Source of the DNA: Carallia brachiata
Taxonomy: Eukaryota > Streptophyta > Magnoliopsida > Malpighiales > Rhizophoraceae
Assembly: GCA_021464245.1 (NCBI GenBank)
Contig: JADCRB010000043.1
Span: 1,239,576 to 1,303,575 of the forward strand
Direction: 5' to 3'
Length of the DNA stretch: 64,000 nt
The first letter of the stretch is position 1. Every line of letters starts with the position of its first letter. Positions 10,800-22,984 of this stretch are shown piece by piece. A model generated the notes under the pieces. The model saw only the letters and a program-made list of their open reading frames with translations, did not search any database and had not been told where the DNA came from. Made by a program: the position numbers and the translations under genes.

Positions 10800-11950
10800 T
10801 GTTTCAGAAATTTACCATTGATCGGGCCAATTCGGACGTCTTCTTAGTCTGACAGCATGTAAACGTTGTGAGTATAGGCCTCCTGCACTAGGTATGGCTC
10901 GTCCCATTTGGAAGAAAGCTTGTCACCAGGCCGATGCTTCATGTTGATGGGCCGTCGTACTGCAAGAACAAGGTCTCCAACTTGAAAAGATCGAGGGCGA
11001 AACCTGCGGTTGAACGTGTTGGTAAGCCGGGCTTGGTAGCACTCAAGTTGCTGTTGTGCTTCGAGCCTCCTTTCATCGAGGGCTTCTAACTCATCCAGAC
11101 GTAAGCGAGCATTCTCCTCCTGTGTGAGTCCTTCCAGAACAGCCATGCGCAGAGATGGAATCTGTGTTTCTAACGGCAGTATTACTTCGACACCGTAGAC
11201 AAGTGAGTATGGCGTCGCCTGTGTTGGAGTCCGGTAAGTTGTACGATACGCCCATAATGCCTCTAGAATTCTGTCATGCCAATCTCTTTTGGATTTAGAG
11301 ACTACCTTCTGCAATAGGTTGCATAAGGTCTTGTTGAATGCTTCAGCCAAGCCATTTGCTAGGGCATTGTACATGGATGACTTGTACTGCTTGAACTTGA
11401 ATTTCTCGCAGAACTTGTCAATCAAGCTATTGTAGAACTGCTTGTCATTATCAGTGATGATGAATCGAGGGACTCCATAGCGATAGATTAGTTGAGTCCG
11501 GATGAAATTGGCAACATGCTCCTTCTTTACCTCTGTAAGTGGAATAGTTTCGGCCCATTTTGAGAAGTAGTCTGTTGCTGCGAGTATGTACAGGTGACTC
11601 AGGGATGACTTTGGCAACGGCCCCACTAAGTCAAGACCCCAAGCTTCAAAAGGCCAAGATGAGACAGTTGGATGCAGTGGCTCCAGTGGTTGATGTATGT
11701 AATTAGCATGAAATTGACAAGTTAGACAAGTTTTAGCAAACTCAATGGAATCACGTACCATGGTTGGCCAGTAGTATCTCATCCTTCTGAGCTGAAAGTG
11801 CAACTTAGGCCCTAATTGATGTCCGCTACAAACACTAGAATGTGCTTCAGTGAGAGCCTATTTTGCCTCTTCATTGCCTAGGCAGCGAAGTAAAACTCCA
11901 TCAAAAGACCTTTGATACAGAGCATCCTTGAGATATATGAAGCGGGGAGC
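10800..11950 (-). pseudogene. E1 integrase
   Basis: The open frame 11803-10844 (319 aa) covers the C-x2-C half of the zinc finger (CLTC, residues 26-29), the catalytic core with the DDE triad at Asp58 (GLDLVGP), Asp118 (TDND) and Glu154 (NGLAEAF), giving D-35-E spacing, and the C-terminal domain with RPGDKLSSKW (GPY/F-type). The N-terminal HH part lies upstream (11950-11803), behind stops. A TAA at 10844 replaces the Gln that E2 keeps, cutting off the last twenty or so residues. Closest in kind to Tat-clade integrases. Confidence 0.92.
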
Positions 11951-12706
11951 TCATCGTTGAATTTCTATCTTATGACGACGATCTTCGGGCAGCTTCCCGT
12001 GTTGTAGATAGTCAACGATTGGTTGGCGCCAATCCTCGTCCTCCGCGAGACGTACAGATACAACGTTGGCTACTGTAGTTTCTTCATCATCCTTCTGTGG
12101 CACTATCCATTTCTGGCATACAGCAACAACTATAGCCTGAATTTCTGATTTTGCAAGAGAGGTGGCCAAGTTAGCTGACGCGTCTCCCTGAGTATTTTCT
12201 CGTCGAGGCACATGATCTCAAGTGATGCTTTCAAATTCATCCATTAGTTGTCGAGCACGTTGATGGTAAGGTGTAAGGTCCTCTTTCTTCACATCATACA
12301 ACCCTGTAAGTTGGTTGATGACGAGCTGGGAATCTTCATGGACTTCTATAGTTGGAATCTTCATATCGACAGCCATTTGAAGACTAATGATTAAAGCCTG
12401 GTATTCAGCAATATTATTTGAACATAACTCACCGAGAATGATAGCATATGGTAGTATTTGTCGTTGAGGAGTGACAAACACTATACCGGCACCGGCACCA
12501 GCACCATCACGTCTTGCTGCACCATCAAAGAACATCGTCCATGGTGGCAGTGTCTCAATGTAAAAAACCTCTTCATCCGGAAGATCATTTGTGAACTCCC
12601 AATCTGACGGACAGGGTGATCTGTAAGGAAGTCTGCTAGAACTTGTCCTTTGACTGCTTTTTGAGGCACGTAGACAATGTCGTAGCTTTGTAGGATTACT
12701 GCCCAC
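11951..12706 (-). pseudogene. E1 second (archaeal-type) RNase H
   Basis: A plant Tat-clade extra RNase H domain: WTMFFDGAARRDGAGAG with the first Asp, GELCSNNIAEYQALI with the Glu, and IEVHEDSQLVINQL with the next Asp. It is separate from the Gypsy RNase H upstream. A stop at 12217 separates it from the linker frame 12211-11951 (RRENTQGDASANLA, the last conserved block). This dual RNase H arrangement is a hallmark of the Tat lineage. Confidence 0.9.
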
Positions 12707-13122
12707 TTGGCAAGTCGTCCTGACAAGATTGGTCTAGATAAGATATATTTGACAGGATCAGCTCTGGCAATGAGACGTACCGTGTGAGCTTGCATGTAGT
12801 GCCTCAGCTTATCAATGGCAAAGAACAGTGCTAGACATGTCTTTTCAATGGGCGAATAACTCAGTCCGGACCGTTTAGTGTTCTGCTCAAGTAGTACAGG
12901 GCAACTTCCTTTCCCTGCTCGTTTTCCTGTGCAAGCAAGGCTCCCAAAGATCTTTCCTGCGCTGCAATGTAGAAAGACAACGATTTCCTTGAATTGGAGC
13001 TCCCAGGACTGGTGGATTGGAAAGGTACTTCTTTATGCTCTCAAAGGCTTTGCTGCAAGCTTCGTCCCACTCGAAGTTGACATCCTTCTTCATCAACCGA
13101 TGGAAAGGTTGACATCTCCCAG
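12481..13122 (-). pseudogene. E1 Gypsy-type RNase H, degraded
   Basis: Begins FEWDEACSKAFESIKKYLSNPPVL (13070-12990), the usual join from RT to RNase H. It continues through a frame-shifted middle to HTVRLIARADPVKYILSRP and AKWAVILQSYDIVYVPQKAVKGQ..ADFL (12795-12600), the conserved C-terminal part. At least two frame changes are needed to read it through. Confidence 0.85.
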
Positions 13123-14286
13123 CTAAATTGGAGATGAAACGGCGAATGTAGCCAGCTTTCCTTGTAGACTTCGCAGCTCGTGCAGGTTTTTAGGTTCAGG
13201 CATCTTTTGAATTGCCTCAACCTTTGACTGATCAACTTCGATTCCACGATGGCGCACCACGAACCCAAGAAACTTTCCTGATGTGACACCGAATGCACAC
13301 TTGAGAGGGTTCATTTTGAGCTGATGCCTCGAAGTCTTTCGAACACTGTCTTGAGATCCTCGAGGTGGTCTTTGCGCTTCTTAGTCTTTACAACTAAGTC
13401 ATCAACATAACATTCTACAATCTTGTGCAGCATGTCATCAAAAATTTTTTGCATAGCACGTTGATAAGTGGCGCCAGCATTTTTTAATCCAAACGGCATA
13501 ACTTTGTAGCAGTATATACCTTTTGGGGTGCGGAATGCTGTCAACTCCTCGTTCTGGTGCCATTCTGATTTGGTTATAGCCTGAAGAACCATCCATGAAG
13601 GACAATGCTTCGTGACCCGTTGTTGCATCGACTGTGATCTCCGTTATGGGCAACGGAAAGTCATCTTTCGGACAGGCCTTGTTAAGATCTCGAAAATCAA
13701 CACATACCCTCAACTGTCCATTCTTCTTTCTTACCGGGACTATGTTGGCAATCCACGTTGGGTAGGTGACCTCTCGGATGAAGCCAGCATTGATCAGCTT
13801 GTTAACCTCCTCCTCGATTTGTGGAATGAGTTCCGGGCGGAACCGTCGTTGTGGCTGCTTGACAGAACGAACACCTTTCTTTACTGCTAGACGATGCACC
13901 GCAATTTTCGGGTCAAGTCCAGGCATTTCTTTGTAACTCCATGCGAACACGTCCCTGTATTGACTTAATACCTGAACATATTCTTGCTCTTCTTCTGCAG
14001 TAAGTAAAGCACTTACAAATGTAGGTCGAGGATCTTCCGGAGAGCCAAGATTGACCTCCTTGAGTTCATCAACAGTTGCTTGGCCACCATCTTCAAGTTC
14101 CGGGGGAGCCTCCTTTACTTCACCGTCTGATGAGTCGGACTCAGCCTCCTCGCTAATTGTGACATGAAATGTAGAGCACCTAACTTCATCTTCTTTGTTT
14201 GACTGGAAAAGCCTGTCTTGTTTGGTAGTGGTGGTGATGGCACGTGCATCAGCTGCTCGGCTTCGGCTCTTTAGCGTGATCCGCAC
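13123..14286 (-). pseudogene. E1 reverse transcriptase
   Basis: RT palm and fingers read across two frames. 14286-13560 includes the N-terminal blocks FAWSYKEMPGLDP, INAGFIREVTYPTW, VPVRKKNGQLRVCVDFRDLN and FPLP. 13560-13311 includes MPFGLKNAGATYQRAM and the catalytic YVDD box (13398-13409). 13314-13123 has MNPLKCAFGV..GKFLGF and the thumb region. The shift is between the DG.SGYNQI block and the TAFRTPKG block, near 13560, where the order is otherwise normal. Typical Ty3/Gypsy, Tat-like. Confidence 0.92.
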
Positions 14287-14559
14287 AGGTGACTTCTCCT
14301 GATAGCCTAAGCCAGGTCGGGACTGTGATGTTTGAGAAGCGCGCCATGTGTGGACGGCAGCGTACCCATTGTGCTCGGGTTTGAGAAGTCATAGCCCCTT
14401 GCCAAAAGCTTGTATGCATTAGGATCGAATCCTTCATGTGTTCTTCTTTCTGGAAGTGAGCCGCCTTCGACTGCCCCCGTGTGTGGTTTGACGAAGCCTT
14501 TTAATGGTTTTGAGGACAAAACCGGCTCAATCTTTGGTATCGGCAGAGTGTAAGTCCCT

Positions 14560-15534
14560 TCAGGTTGTGCAGTCTTTGTTTGGGTTGGCTATGTCCTTGC
14601 TCCTGTTTAGATCAATACAATAAGAGAAAGGGGGTTGACCTTCTGGAGCTCGTGACTTCGGCACATAGCGTAGGACTGGAGTGGAGCTTGAAGATGCAAC
14701 ATCCTTCGGACGAAGTTCAGCAGGCTGTGGCAGCTTTTCATTTGTTGGAGCCTGGTTGGCATTGGCAGGTTCTTCGACAGCTTTTCCCTTTTTGTGGATG
14801 CCCCCAGTCCAAGTAGCTTTTGATGGAATGATCTCCGGATTGTCTGTGTCGGTGTAGAAGACTGCATCCGCCAAATGTGATTCAGCATCATCGAACGGCT
14901 TTAAGTCAGCATTGACCTTTTGAACGCCAATTGTAGTACTTGAAGCACTGATGCAGGCTTGAGAGCACAACTCCATTTCCATGAATCCACGGTCGTCCTA
15001 GCAACATCTTATATGTGGTACGTGCATCGATCACATGAAATAGAGTGCTAGAAGTGAGATTACCGATAGTTAGCTCCAAGCGAATCATCCCAATTGCTTT
15101 CTGTCCTCCTTGATTAAAGCCATGAATCATCAAGCGGCTGTCTGATAATTCATCAATGCCATGCCGAGCTCCTTTATGGTGGATTTTGGGATAATATTGA
15201 CTGCTGAGCCATCGTCGATCAGAATACGTCGGACCTTCTGTTCTTCACATAGCCTGATACATACAGCGGCCGATTGTGGGGTTTGGACCCCAGCAAGATC
15301 CTCATCTGAAAATGAGATAGCGGTAACATCCGACGTGATTTTGGGCCGCCTGTGCTCCGTCGAGCTGGAATTACTTGATGATAGAGGTCAGCTGAGGTCT
15401 GAGAGTATTGTGACTTGATTTTGCCACACTTCTGTTGATTAAAAGCTGTAAACAGCTGAGGGTTAGTGAGAAGGGTTTGGAGCGCTTCATATACCTTCTC
15501 TGTTGTCGACTTTTTGTCACCGAGTGGCTCCTCC
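14560..15534 (-). pseudogene. E1 protease region (main copy)
   Basis: Encodes a retropepsin-like domain around 15420-14907 in several frames. The active-site block reads ILIDDGSAVNIIPK (15250-15210 region), with Asp-Asp-Gly-Ser where many relatives have D-S/G-G-S. It is followed by LMIHGFNQGGQKAIGMIRLEL and FHVIDARTTYKMLLGRPW. An almost identical second copy lies at 17124-17860. 14340-14560 is linker. Confidence 0.82.
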
Positions 15535-17145
15535 TTATGGTGCCGCCTCTTCTGATGAATTTGAAGTGATGGTGGTTTGGTTTGCCGAGGTTATGCCTTC
15601 TTGGTCCAGAATGATTTTATTTTGACTCTTGAGCTTCATGATTAGCTCCTTCAAGACGAAACATTTCTCGGTTGGATGACTTACTATGTAGTGATATTTG
15701 TAGAATCTTGGATCGTTGACTCGATCCTTTTCATTGGGCCGCTTGCACTCTGGGAGTTCGATCAGTTTCGCCTCCAGGAATTGGTCAAGGATGTCGGGAA
15801 CATCTGAGTTGGGGAATGGATACTGCTTCTGCTCCAACTCTCGCAATGTTACCTTCCGCCTTTCCTGTTGTTTTGGTTGAATTATTTGAGTCGGGGGATT
15901 TACCTTAGCTTTAGCTCTCACTTTTATTGGTGCGGCTTCAACAGTCATCATCTTTTTTCCTTTTCCGGAACTGTTGGGTTTCTTAATCTCCCTTCTGCCC
16001 CCTTGCTGGTCCAACTGGATGGGAACCGTGCCTCCGGAAGTCTGGATGCTTATCTCCATATCATGTGCACGAGTCGCCAGTTCTTCGAAGGTTCGGGTTT
16101 TGATACCCTATAGGATGTATAACAGTTCCCAATGCATTCCCTGGATGCACATCTCCACGGCAGAAGTCTCCGTCAGACGATCTTTATAGTCCAAGCTGAG
16201 GGCGCGCCATCTGTTGATGTATTCGACAACGGGCTCTCCTTTCCTTTGTTTGGTGCTGGTAAGCTCCATCATACTTACCGTCCTTTGAGTGCTGAAAAAT
16301 CTGTTAAGGAACTCTCGTTGCAGCTGTTCCCAACTGTCAATCGATTCTGGTTTAAGATTTATTAATCAAGTGAAAGCGGTCTCCATGAGTGAACGAACAA
16401 ACTGCTTCACCAAGAGATCTCTGTAAGTCCTTGCGTTGTTCCAGATTTCAACGAAGTGGGCGATGTGCTGTTTGGGATCGCCTCGTCCATCAAATTGTTG
16501 AAATTTGGGCGGCTGGTAGCCCAAAGGCATGTTGAGACTTTCGATCCGTCTGGTGTACGGTTTGACGTACATCTATAATCCTTGGAAGGATGCAGCTTGT
16601 TGCAGGTGAATCGTATTAGCTATCATTTCCTGCAATTGTTGAACAGATAGAGAAGTTACAAAATTTGAGGGTGGTAGCTGTGTAGAACTACCTGGTCGCT
16701 TTTCTGCAGCGAAAATGTCGGCTGGTGTGGCTTCTAGAGTGAAACCGGCTGGATATGGTTGCTCCTCGCGGATTTCGAGATCAATTTGGATCGGGGCTTT
16801 TCCTTTGAGAGCGGCGATCTGTTGATCCTTTTCCTCTACGACTCTGATCAGCTGCAAAATCTTATTCTCCAATTCTGAAATTCTTTCTTCTGTACTGGTT
16901 GTGTTGGTCATCATGACGGCAACGGATGAGGCTCCGCGAAAGACTGAGGGAAAGAATTCTTCTGATTCCTCTGTGTGGATCTCTACATAATGAGTTGGAT
17001 TCTGCTGAGCGAGCTTCGTCGTGTTGCCCCCGACTTCGATCAGGGTGGGTGATCGACTCCTCCATGCAGCAAGAGAGTCAGGAGAGAGGTTCCTATTATT
17101 GTGCAAACTGTGGACTCTCCCTTTTTGTGGATGCCCCCAGTCCAA
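15535..17145 (-). pseudogene. E1 gag
   Basis: The N-terminal part has a coiled coil (ISELENKILQLIRVVEEKDQQIAALKG cut into heptads, about 16890-16800). The retrotransposon gag core follows: PKFQQFDGRGDPKQHIAHF (16530-16470) and LVKQFVRSL. A TGA at 16366 replaces the conserved Trp. The C-terminal part (16059-15535) contains FYKYHYIVSHPTEKCFVLKELI, a His/Cys block typical of Tat gag. Upstream of 17119 the leader is replaced by the inserted protease copy. Confidence 0.85.
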
Positions 17146-17860
17146 CTAGCTTTTGATGGAATGATCTCCGGATTTTCTGTGTCGGTGTAGAAGACTACAT
17201 CCGCCAAATGTGATTCAGCATCATCGAACGGCTTTAAGTCAACATTGACCTTTTGAACGCCATCCTTGTAGTACTTGAAGCACTGATGCAAGATTGAGAG
17301 CACAACTTCATTTCCATGAATCCACGGTCATCCTAGCAACATCTTATATGTGATACGTGCATCGATCACATGAAATAGAGTGCTAAAAGTGAGATTAGTG
17401 ATAGTTAGCTCCAAGCGAATCATCCTAATTGCTTTCTGTTCTCCTTGATTAAAGCCATGAATCATCAAGCGGCTGTCTGATAATTCATCAATGCCAATGC
17501 CGAGCTCCTTTGTGGTGGATTTTGGGATAATATTTACTGCCGAGCCATCGTCGATCAGAATACATCGGACCTTCTGTTCTCTCACATAGCCTGATACATA
17601 CAGCGGTCGATTGTGGGGTTTGGACCCCAGCAGCAGATCCTCATCAAAAAATGAGATAGCGGAATAACATCCGACGTGATTTTGGGCCGCCTGATGCTCC
17701 GTCGAGCTGGAATTACTTGATGATAGAGGTCCAGCTGAGGTCTGAAGAGTATTGTCGACTTGATTTTGCCACACTTCTGTTGATTATAAAGCTGTAAACA
17801 GCTGAGGGTTAGTGAGAAGGGTTTGGAGCGCTTCATATGCCTTCTCTGTTGTCGACTTTT
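17124..17860 (-). repeat. Displaced duplicate of the gag-end/protease segment inside E1
   Basis: Nearly identical to 14789-15515 in the same orientation, but placed between leader and gag. E3 shows ordinary leader sequence at the equivalent place (63050-63155), so this is a secondary rearrangement of E1. The junction near 17119-17124 falls at a short TTTTGTGGATGC-like stretch. Confidence 0.88.
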
Positions 17861-17924
17861 TTGTGGCAGCGGTTGTACTCCTTCTTGGTACCATTTGATG
17901 TGCTGAACACCTGTTAAAATATTT

Positions 17925-17967
17925 TTTTTTACTTTTTTTTACTTTTTTTGTCTTTTTCTCTATTTTG

Positions 17968-18000
<33 letters not shown>

Positions 18001-18110
18001 CTTTTTTTCCTTCTCGATTCTTCTCTTTTTTTTTTTTTTTTGCTTTTTTTTTTTCGCTTTTTTCCTTTTTCGCTGCTTCTTTTTTTCTTTTTTTTTGTTT
18101 TTTTTTAAGG
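17925..18110 (-). repeat. A-rich (polypurine) leader tract of E1
   Basis: Almost pure T on the plus strand (A in the element's sense), just downstream of the PBS. E3 has the matching tract at 63260-63412, there preceded by a TA tract. Confidence 0.85.
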
Positions 18111-18135
18111 AACAAGAAATGAGAGGTGAAGAAGT

Positions 18136-18157
18136 CCCACCGAGCGTACCAAAAATT
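18136..18157 (-). other. Primer binding site of E1
   Basis: Sense sequence after the 5' LTR reads TTTTTGGTACGCTCGGTGGG, starting with the usual TGG. E3 reads TTTTTGGCATGTTCGATGGG at the same place. The primer tRNA is not assigned. Confidence 0.65.
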
Positions 18158-18943
18158 TGTAACGGGTAAATTTCGAGTCTAAAACAATTAGACTCAAAAA
18201 TACAAAAATAAATTATAAATAAAAATTTAAAAATAAAAGAAAATTTATGTGGGGTCGATCTCCGTAGATCCTCTGATTAGTGTTCCTTTTTTTTTTTTTA
18301 ACTCCGTCAAGGGCTGCACGAGCTTGATCTTAACAGAAATAATTTTCACAGCTTTATCTTGAACTGGGTAGACAGAAACTGTATCTGATTTAGACGTTTA
18401 GACTACGGTTAAGAACCGCAGAGATCTGATCTAAACCGATTTGGCTTAATTTCACCTAGAGTCGAAGGGACTTGTTCTCGGATGAGCTGCCTGGATTTTG
18501 CTGAGGGTCGTATGAGGTTTGATCTCAGCTGGATTTGCAATATTTTGATATTTTTAGATCTATATTCTCATAAATTTAGATCTAGAGTAATCCGAGAATA
18601 TAAATCTAAAAATAACTTTAGAAATGGAAATAACAAATTTTTTAGGGCTTACCCCTGAAATATCTCTCAAAAAGGAGTTATGAGAGTATACTGCAGAGTA
18701 AAAACACGTAGGAAAAGGAAAAATTTTGTTGAGAGATTTTCCAAATTTTCTTTTTTTCTCAAATTTTCTATATGTTTCTGTTTACAGATTTGCTGAATCT
18801 GTTTTGAACTAAGGGGCATGGGCCTATTTATAGGGTTCCTTTCAATGTGAAAACATTGTGTGAAAAGAAGAAAATTAAAGCCACCAATTGTGCAGTTGGT
18901 GGCTTTGGCCACTGTGGTCGCCTTTTTTTTTTTTTTTTTTACA
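18158..18943 (-). repeat. E1 5' LTR
   Basis: Partner of 7867-8652 and the same length. Promoter TATA box TATAAATA at 18825-18832 (minus strand). Begins after a poly-A/T stretch and ends TTACA at 18158. Confidence 0.93.
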
Positions 18944-21110
18944 GTCATCCTTTACTCTCTAATCACTCCACATCAAATGCGACTAAAAGTTTATGAATAT
19001 TATATTACTACACATTATAGTCTATTGATAAATATTGAGTATATCAACTGTAAGATCCTAGATAGTTTTAGGATGGGACAAAAATTTTACGAAAACCATA
19101 TCACCATACATTATAATTTACTAATAAATGTCGAACGTGTTAATCGTAAAATTTTGAGTTTGAACATTTTTATGATTTATTGTAAACTTAATTGTAGGCA
19201 AACTTTACTAAGTCATGAACGACTGATGTTCAAATTGGACCCACAATGTGGACTCAGTATTAATTAGTTTAATTTTCCTAAAAATAGTTAAATCATGTAA
19301 TTTCTTCTAACAAATTTGTGGGACATTTGCCTTATTTATCCATCTTATCAACCAAAGTTTACGATGACTTTACAAATGACAGTTGTGCTTATAAATATAA
19401 CGGCAAACTGCCCAAAAAAAAAAAAATCCTGCGGCCGTAGTCAACTGTCAACGACCAGAACACATAAATTGCTAGTTGTCGTCGTCAATGGGACTGAACA
19501 ACGATGTGAGAGTGACAGGTAGAATTTATTTACCCCATATCTCTGCAAGCCAAGAAACAAAATACTGCTGAAACCGGTGCAAATAACTCCAGCCCATACC
19601 GGGATGTGGAATAATATGTTCAATGCGAAGGCTGTTACTATCACTGTGCCAGACAAAAAGAAATGAAAAATAAATTAAAGAAGATTTAAAAAAATAAATT
19701 GTTATGATTATTTTGTGTCGGAAGTAATGTGACTACTTTTTTTTTTCCCCGTCTCTTATCATTATCCTGGTTCTGCGACAACGCGCGTATTGCTATTAAT
19801 AAACACAATATAGAAATCTAACAGGTAAAGGAGCAAAATGAGTAGAGACATCTGGTAGGAGCACATAATAAGTACAGAGAATAGACACAAGATGATTCCG
19901 GACAGAATGAATAAAATATTGCTAAAACAAAATCAAATGGCGACTTTTGTTTAATCAAATCTCAATCTTAATCACATTTAATATTTTTTTAGGGCGCCAC
20001 TATGGACACTAAGGAAGGTGGACCGAGTTGCATCCGAGCCATTCTTTTATCATATTTATTATTATTTACAAAATTAAATTTATATTTGAATGAATGTTAT
20101 TTTAAATTTTGAAGTCTATATTTTGAATCCTATATTTTAAACCCCTAAACGGTAAAAAAGAAATTCTTCAAAAAAAATCTGAAAAAATATAATATAATAC
20201 CCATGCTCCATTTACTGATTGAATATACCAAGTTTTATCCTTTTTTATCAAAGCAATGTTATTCTAAGAAACAAATCTTACAAACAGGCTTGCACATTCT
20301 TTTGCTCTCATCATGCCAATTTTTTTAATCACATCGTGTCATTTAATTTGAATGCAATTATGGGATCTTTAATTATTGATTTTTACATGTAATTGTAAAA
20401 TTTTTTGTAAAATTTGTTTGTAAAAAATACCGGTTTTCTTCTTAATATTTCATCCTTAATTGGTATATTTCCATATCTCATTTTCCTATATATATGATAT
20501 TATGTTAGTAAATTATCTATTAAAATTGGCAAAGAGATTGTGCCTTCTGGTATGTCGGCAGCTATGACCGCAACCTCCGCCAGCAGCCATAGACAATATT
20601 TCACATATTTTGGGTATTCGGCCTTGCAATGCTCCGACAGATGTTTTCCTAAGGAACCAAAATCATACAAAAGCAAACATTGGGAAAGACACCAAAATGA
20701 TAAGACAGAGAATAAAAAACGGATGTTTAATTAGTTAGATTCTTTTAGTTATATACATGTGCCCACATGCAATTAAGCAGATTATAGCAAACCAAATTGA
20801 TTTATTTTAGGAAAAAAAAAATTGGTTTCACAACAGTGATTTTAAAGTAACAACAAAATAATATGAGACGTTAAATGGTAGAATTCATCAAAAAAAATTG
20901 ATAAAATGATGTTGGAAGAAACGCATTACTTGTTATTATTTAAATGTAGTTATGTAATCTTACTTTTCATTTTATGCTTTTTTATATGTACACATTTACA
21001 ATTTTTTCAACGTAGCGTTTGAGGTTTTTGGTCTTTATGCAAGAGTTTGAGATAATTAGGAGATTTCTTTCTTTTTTTTTTAAGGTTTTACTTACGGGTG
21101 CATACACCAA

Positions 21111-22412
21111 GAAACAATTTTATTTTCTAAAACAATTTTTTTAATGTGTATGTTTTATAAAACCACAAAGTATTGTAGTCTAGTAATTCGAATTTTTCAT
21201 TTGTATTGTAGTGTTATGGGTTCAAATCTTCACTAAAATATTTAATAAAATTAAATATACGTTTGAACATACATAATTATGAGAAAAATTAGTAATTTTG
21301 TTAGACACCTTAAAATTGCTCTACAATAAATACAGTGTAAAAGTTCAATCTACTATACTGTGCTTCCAGGGCAATCCTTCGTTTCTAAGACTATAGGCAC
21401 TATATTTTTATATTTTAATCCATTGAGTACCAAAATTTGAGGTCACCCAGTCTGTTTCGAACTTTTTCACATTGGTTGAAGGTTCGGATGATAAACTGTA
21501 TCAAACGAGCAGTAGGAGAAATTCGAAAGGATAATAAATGGATGGTTATCTGACCTATCCTGTAAAAATTTGTACTAAATTTTATCCTTTTGATAAACAA
21601 AGCGATGTAACTAATAAATAAATATTTTTAAACCTTTGGAATTGGAGTGAGTTCAAATTAATTTTTGGGTGATCAATAGAGCGTTCTTGAAATTGAATTT
21701 TTTTTGGAAGTCCTTTTTAAATTCCTTCGACATTTTAACAAATTGTCAAATTTCTTTTTTTTTTTTTTTTTTAAGGTTAAGATCAGACATAATAAACTAT
21801 TGAAATCATAATATAAGTTAAAATGTATTGTTTTTATTAAATGTTAGGATGCATGGACACTTCTAAAATGATACATATCTGTATAAGATTATCGGACACG
21901 CATCAGACACTCTGAAACTTATCCAACAAAAAAAATAAAAATAAAAAAAATTCAGACACGCGTGTTAAACATTTTTGATTCGCTTGTTGGACACCTCTAA
22001 TACATGTGTTAGACTTTTTAATTATATATTATTTTCTTAAATTTTTTTTACATATATATACAAACATATACTATTCTTTTAAAATTCTTAATAATAATAC
22101 AAAGTTACACCATAAAATATTATAACAATTATTATTATGAATTATACTTGAAAAAATACCAAATTTATTAAAAAATATTTGAATTACTTATATATATATT
22201 ATAACCGCGTACCTATTATCCAAAGAGAAATCCTTCCAGTTGTACCAGTTGTAGCAGCCATTTATCTCTTTTCCCTCTACATTTAATCAAGGGGTCACGC
22301 CATATACATAAACTGTCATAGACAAATATGTGATGATATCCTTTCGATGGGATAAGAGAATTTTCACTCTTATTTATTAGTCTACTATTCTCTTTTCTCT
22401 TATTAATTGAAA
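21111..22412. other. AT-rich intergenic DNA, no gene seen
   Basis: Begins at the abrupt end of NRAMP copy B exon 4. Short ORFs show no family resemblance. 21840-22020 has low-complexity repeats of a GGACACG(C/T) type. Confidence 0.6.
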
Positions 22413-22949
22413 GGGTAGAATGCATTTTAACTCTTTGTAATTTAGTTATTTTATATGTTACTTTCTTGTAGTTTTAATTTAGGCATTAAACTTTCATATA
22501 ATTTTTAATTTTGGTAATTAACCCCATTAACAGCAATTTCTCAAATCTAGTAATAGAAATTGGTTAAAATTACATCGTTTTGTAAATACTATTTTTTTCT
22601 CCACTAAAAAATAAGTCATATATTTCTTAAACTAAATTTTGGTGTATATTTTAATTACATTCTACATTATTTCTTTTGCATTTTTCTTTTTATTTTCAGT
22701 ATGTTGCATATATTGATATAGAGGTGTTTAAGACAGTATTCATGACAGTATTCACAATTAACATCTATGTGAAATAGAATGAAGTGCTTGTTATAATAAA
22801 ATAACGTAGTTATAATAAATTGAAAATTTTGCCATAGAGCGGTTGATTACCAAAATTAGAAATTACATAGAGTTTAATGTCTAAATTAAAACTATAGAGA
22901 GGTAATATGCAAAACAACCAAACTACAAGAAATTAAAATACATTTAACC
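22413..22949. mobile_element. Mutator-type MITE with ~120-bp TIRs
   Basis: The left end (about 22413-22545: TTTTAATTTAGGCATTAAAC, TTTTGGTAATTAACC) is the inverse of the right end (about 22830-22949). The flanks TTAATTGAAA and TTAATTAAAA form a 10-bp target duplication with one mismatch. No ORF. Length and TSD suit a non-autonomous Mutator element. Confidence 0.65.
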
Positions 22950-22984
22950 TTAATTAAAAAAATAATTAGAAAATAAAACAATAA

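Larger units (their letters stand above)
7867..18943 (-). mobile_element. E1: nearly full-length Tat-type Ty3/Gypsy LTR retrotransposon with a captured WOX gene
   Basis: Two 786-bp LTRs bound the element, each beginning TG and ending CA, with a 5-bp target duplication differing at one base (GTAAT 7862-7866, GTCAT 18944-18948). In sense order it holds PBS, A-rich leader, a misplaced copy of the protease segment, gag, protease, RT, RNase H, a second RNase H of a different type, integrase, a repeat-rich spacer, a WOX-like gene, an unknown ORF, PPT and 3' LTR. The second RNase H and the extra 3' ORFs place it in the Tat clade. Several stops and frameshifts make it defective. By hand, about 20 differences, mostly transitions, occur in the first 290 bases of the LTR pair, so the insertion is not recent. 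The same intron in copy C (near 47880) has no insertion. Confidence 0.93.
5551..21110 (-). pseudogene. NRAMP copy B: exons 4 (end) to 9 only, split by a retrotransposon
   Basis: Exons on the minus strand: end of exon 4 (21110-about 21094), exon 5 (20648-20544), exon 6 (19643-19534), exon 7 (7371-7190), exon 8 (6576-6507) and exon 9 (5723-5551). Exons 1-3 and 10-13 are absent: homology stops abruptly inside exon 4 at 21110 and at the exon 9 donor. Exon 7 carries a TAG in place of a Leu codon (RKLE*FI). Exon 9 is 173 bases against 174 in copy C, and this deletion brings a TAA into frame. Intron 6 holds the 11-kb element E1. The gene is dead, yet splice dinucleotides are still recognisable, including the GC donor after exon 5. 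Confidence 0.92.

Noticed and set aside
17948..18169. Phe-rich ORFs here and at 63261-63542
   Set aside because: Translation of T-rich leader DNA of E1 and E3, on the antisense strand.
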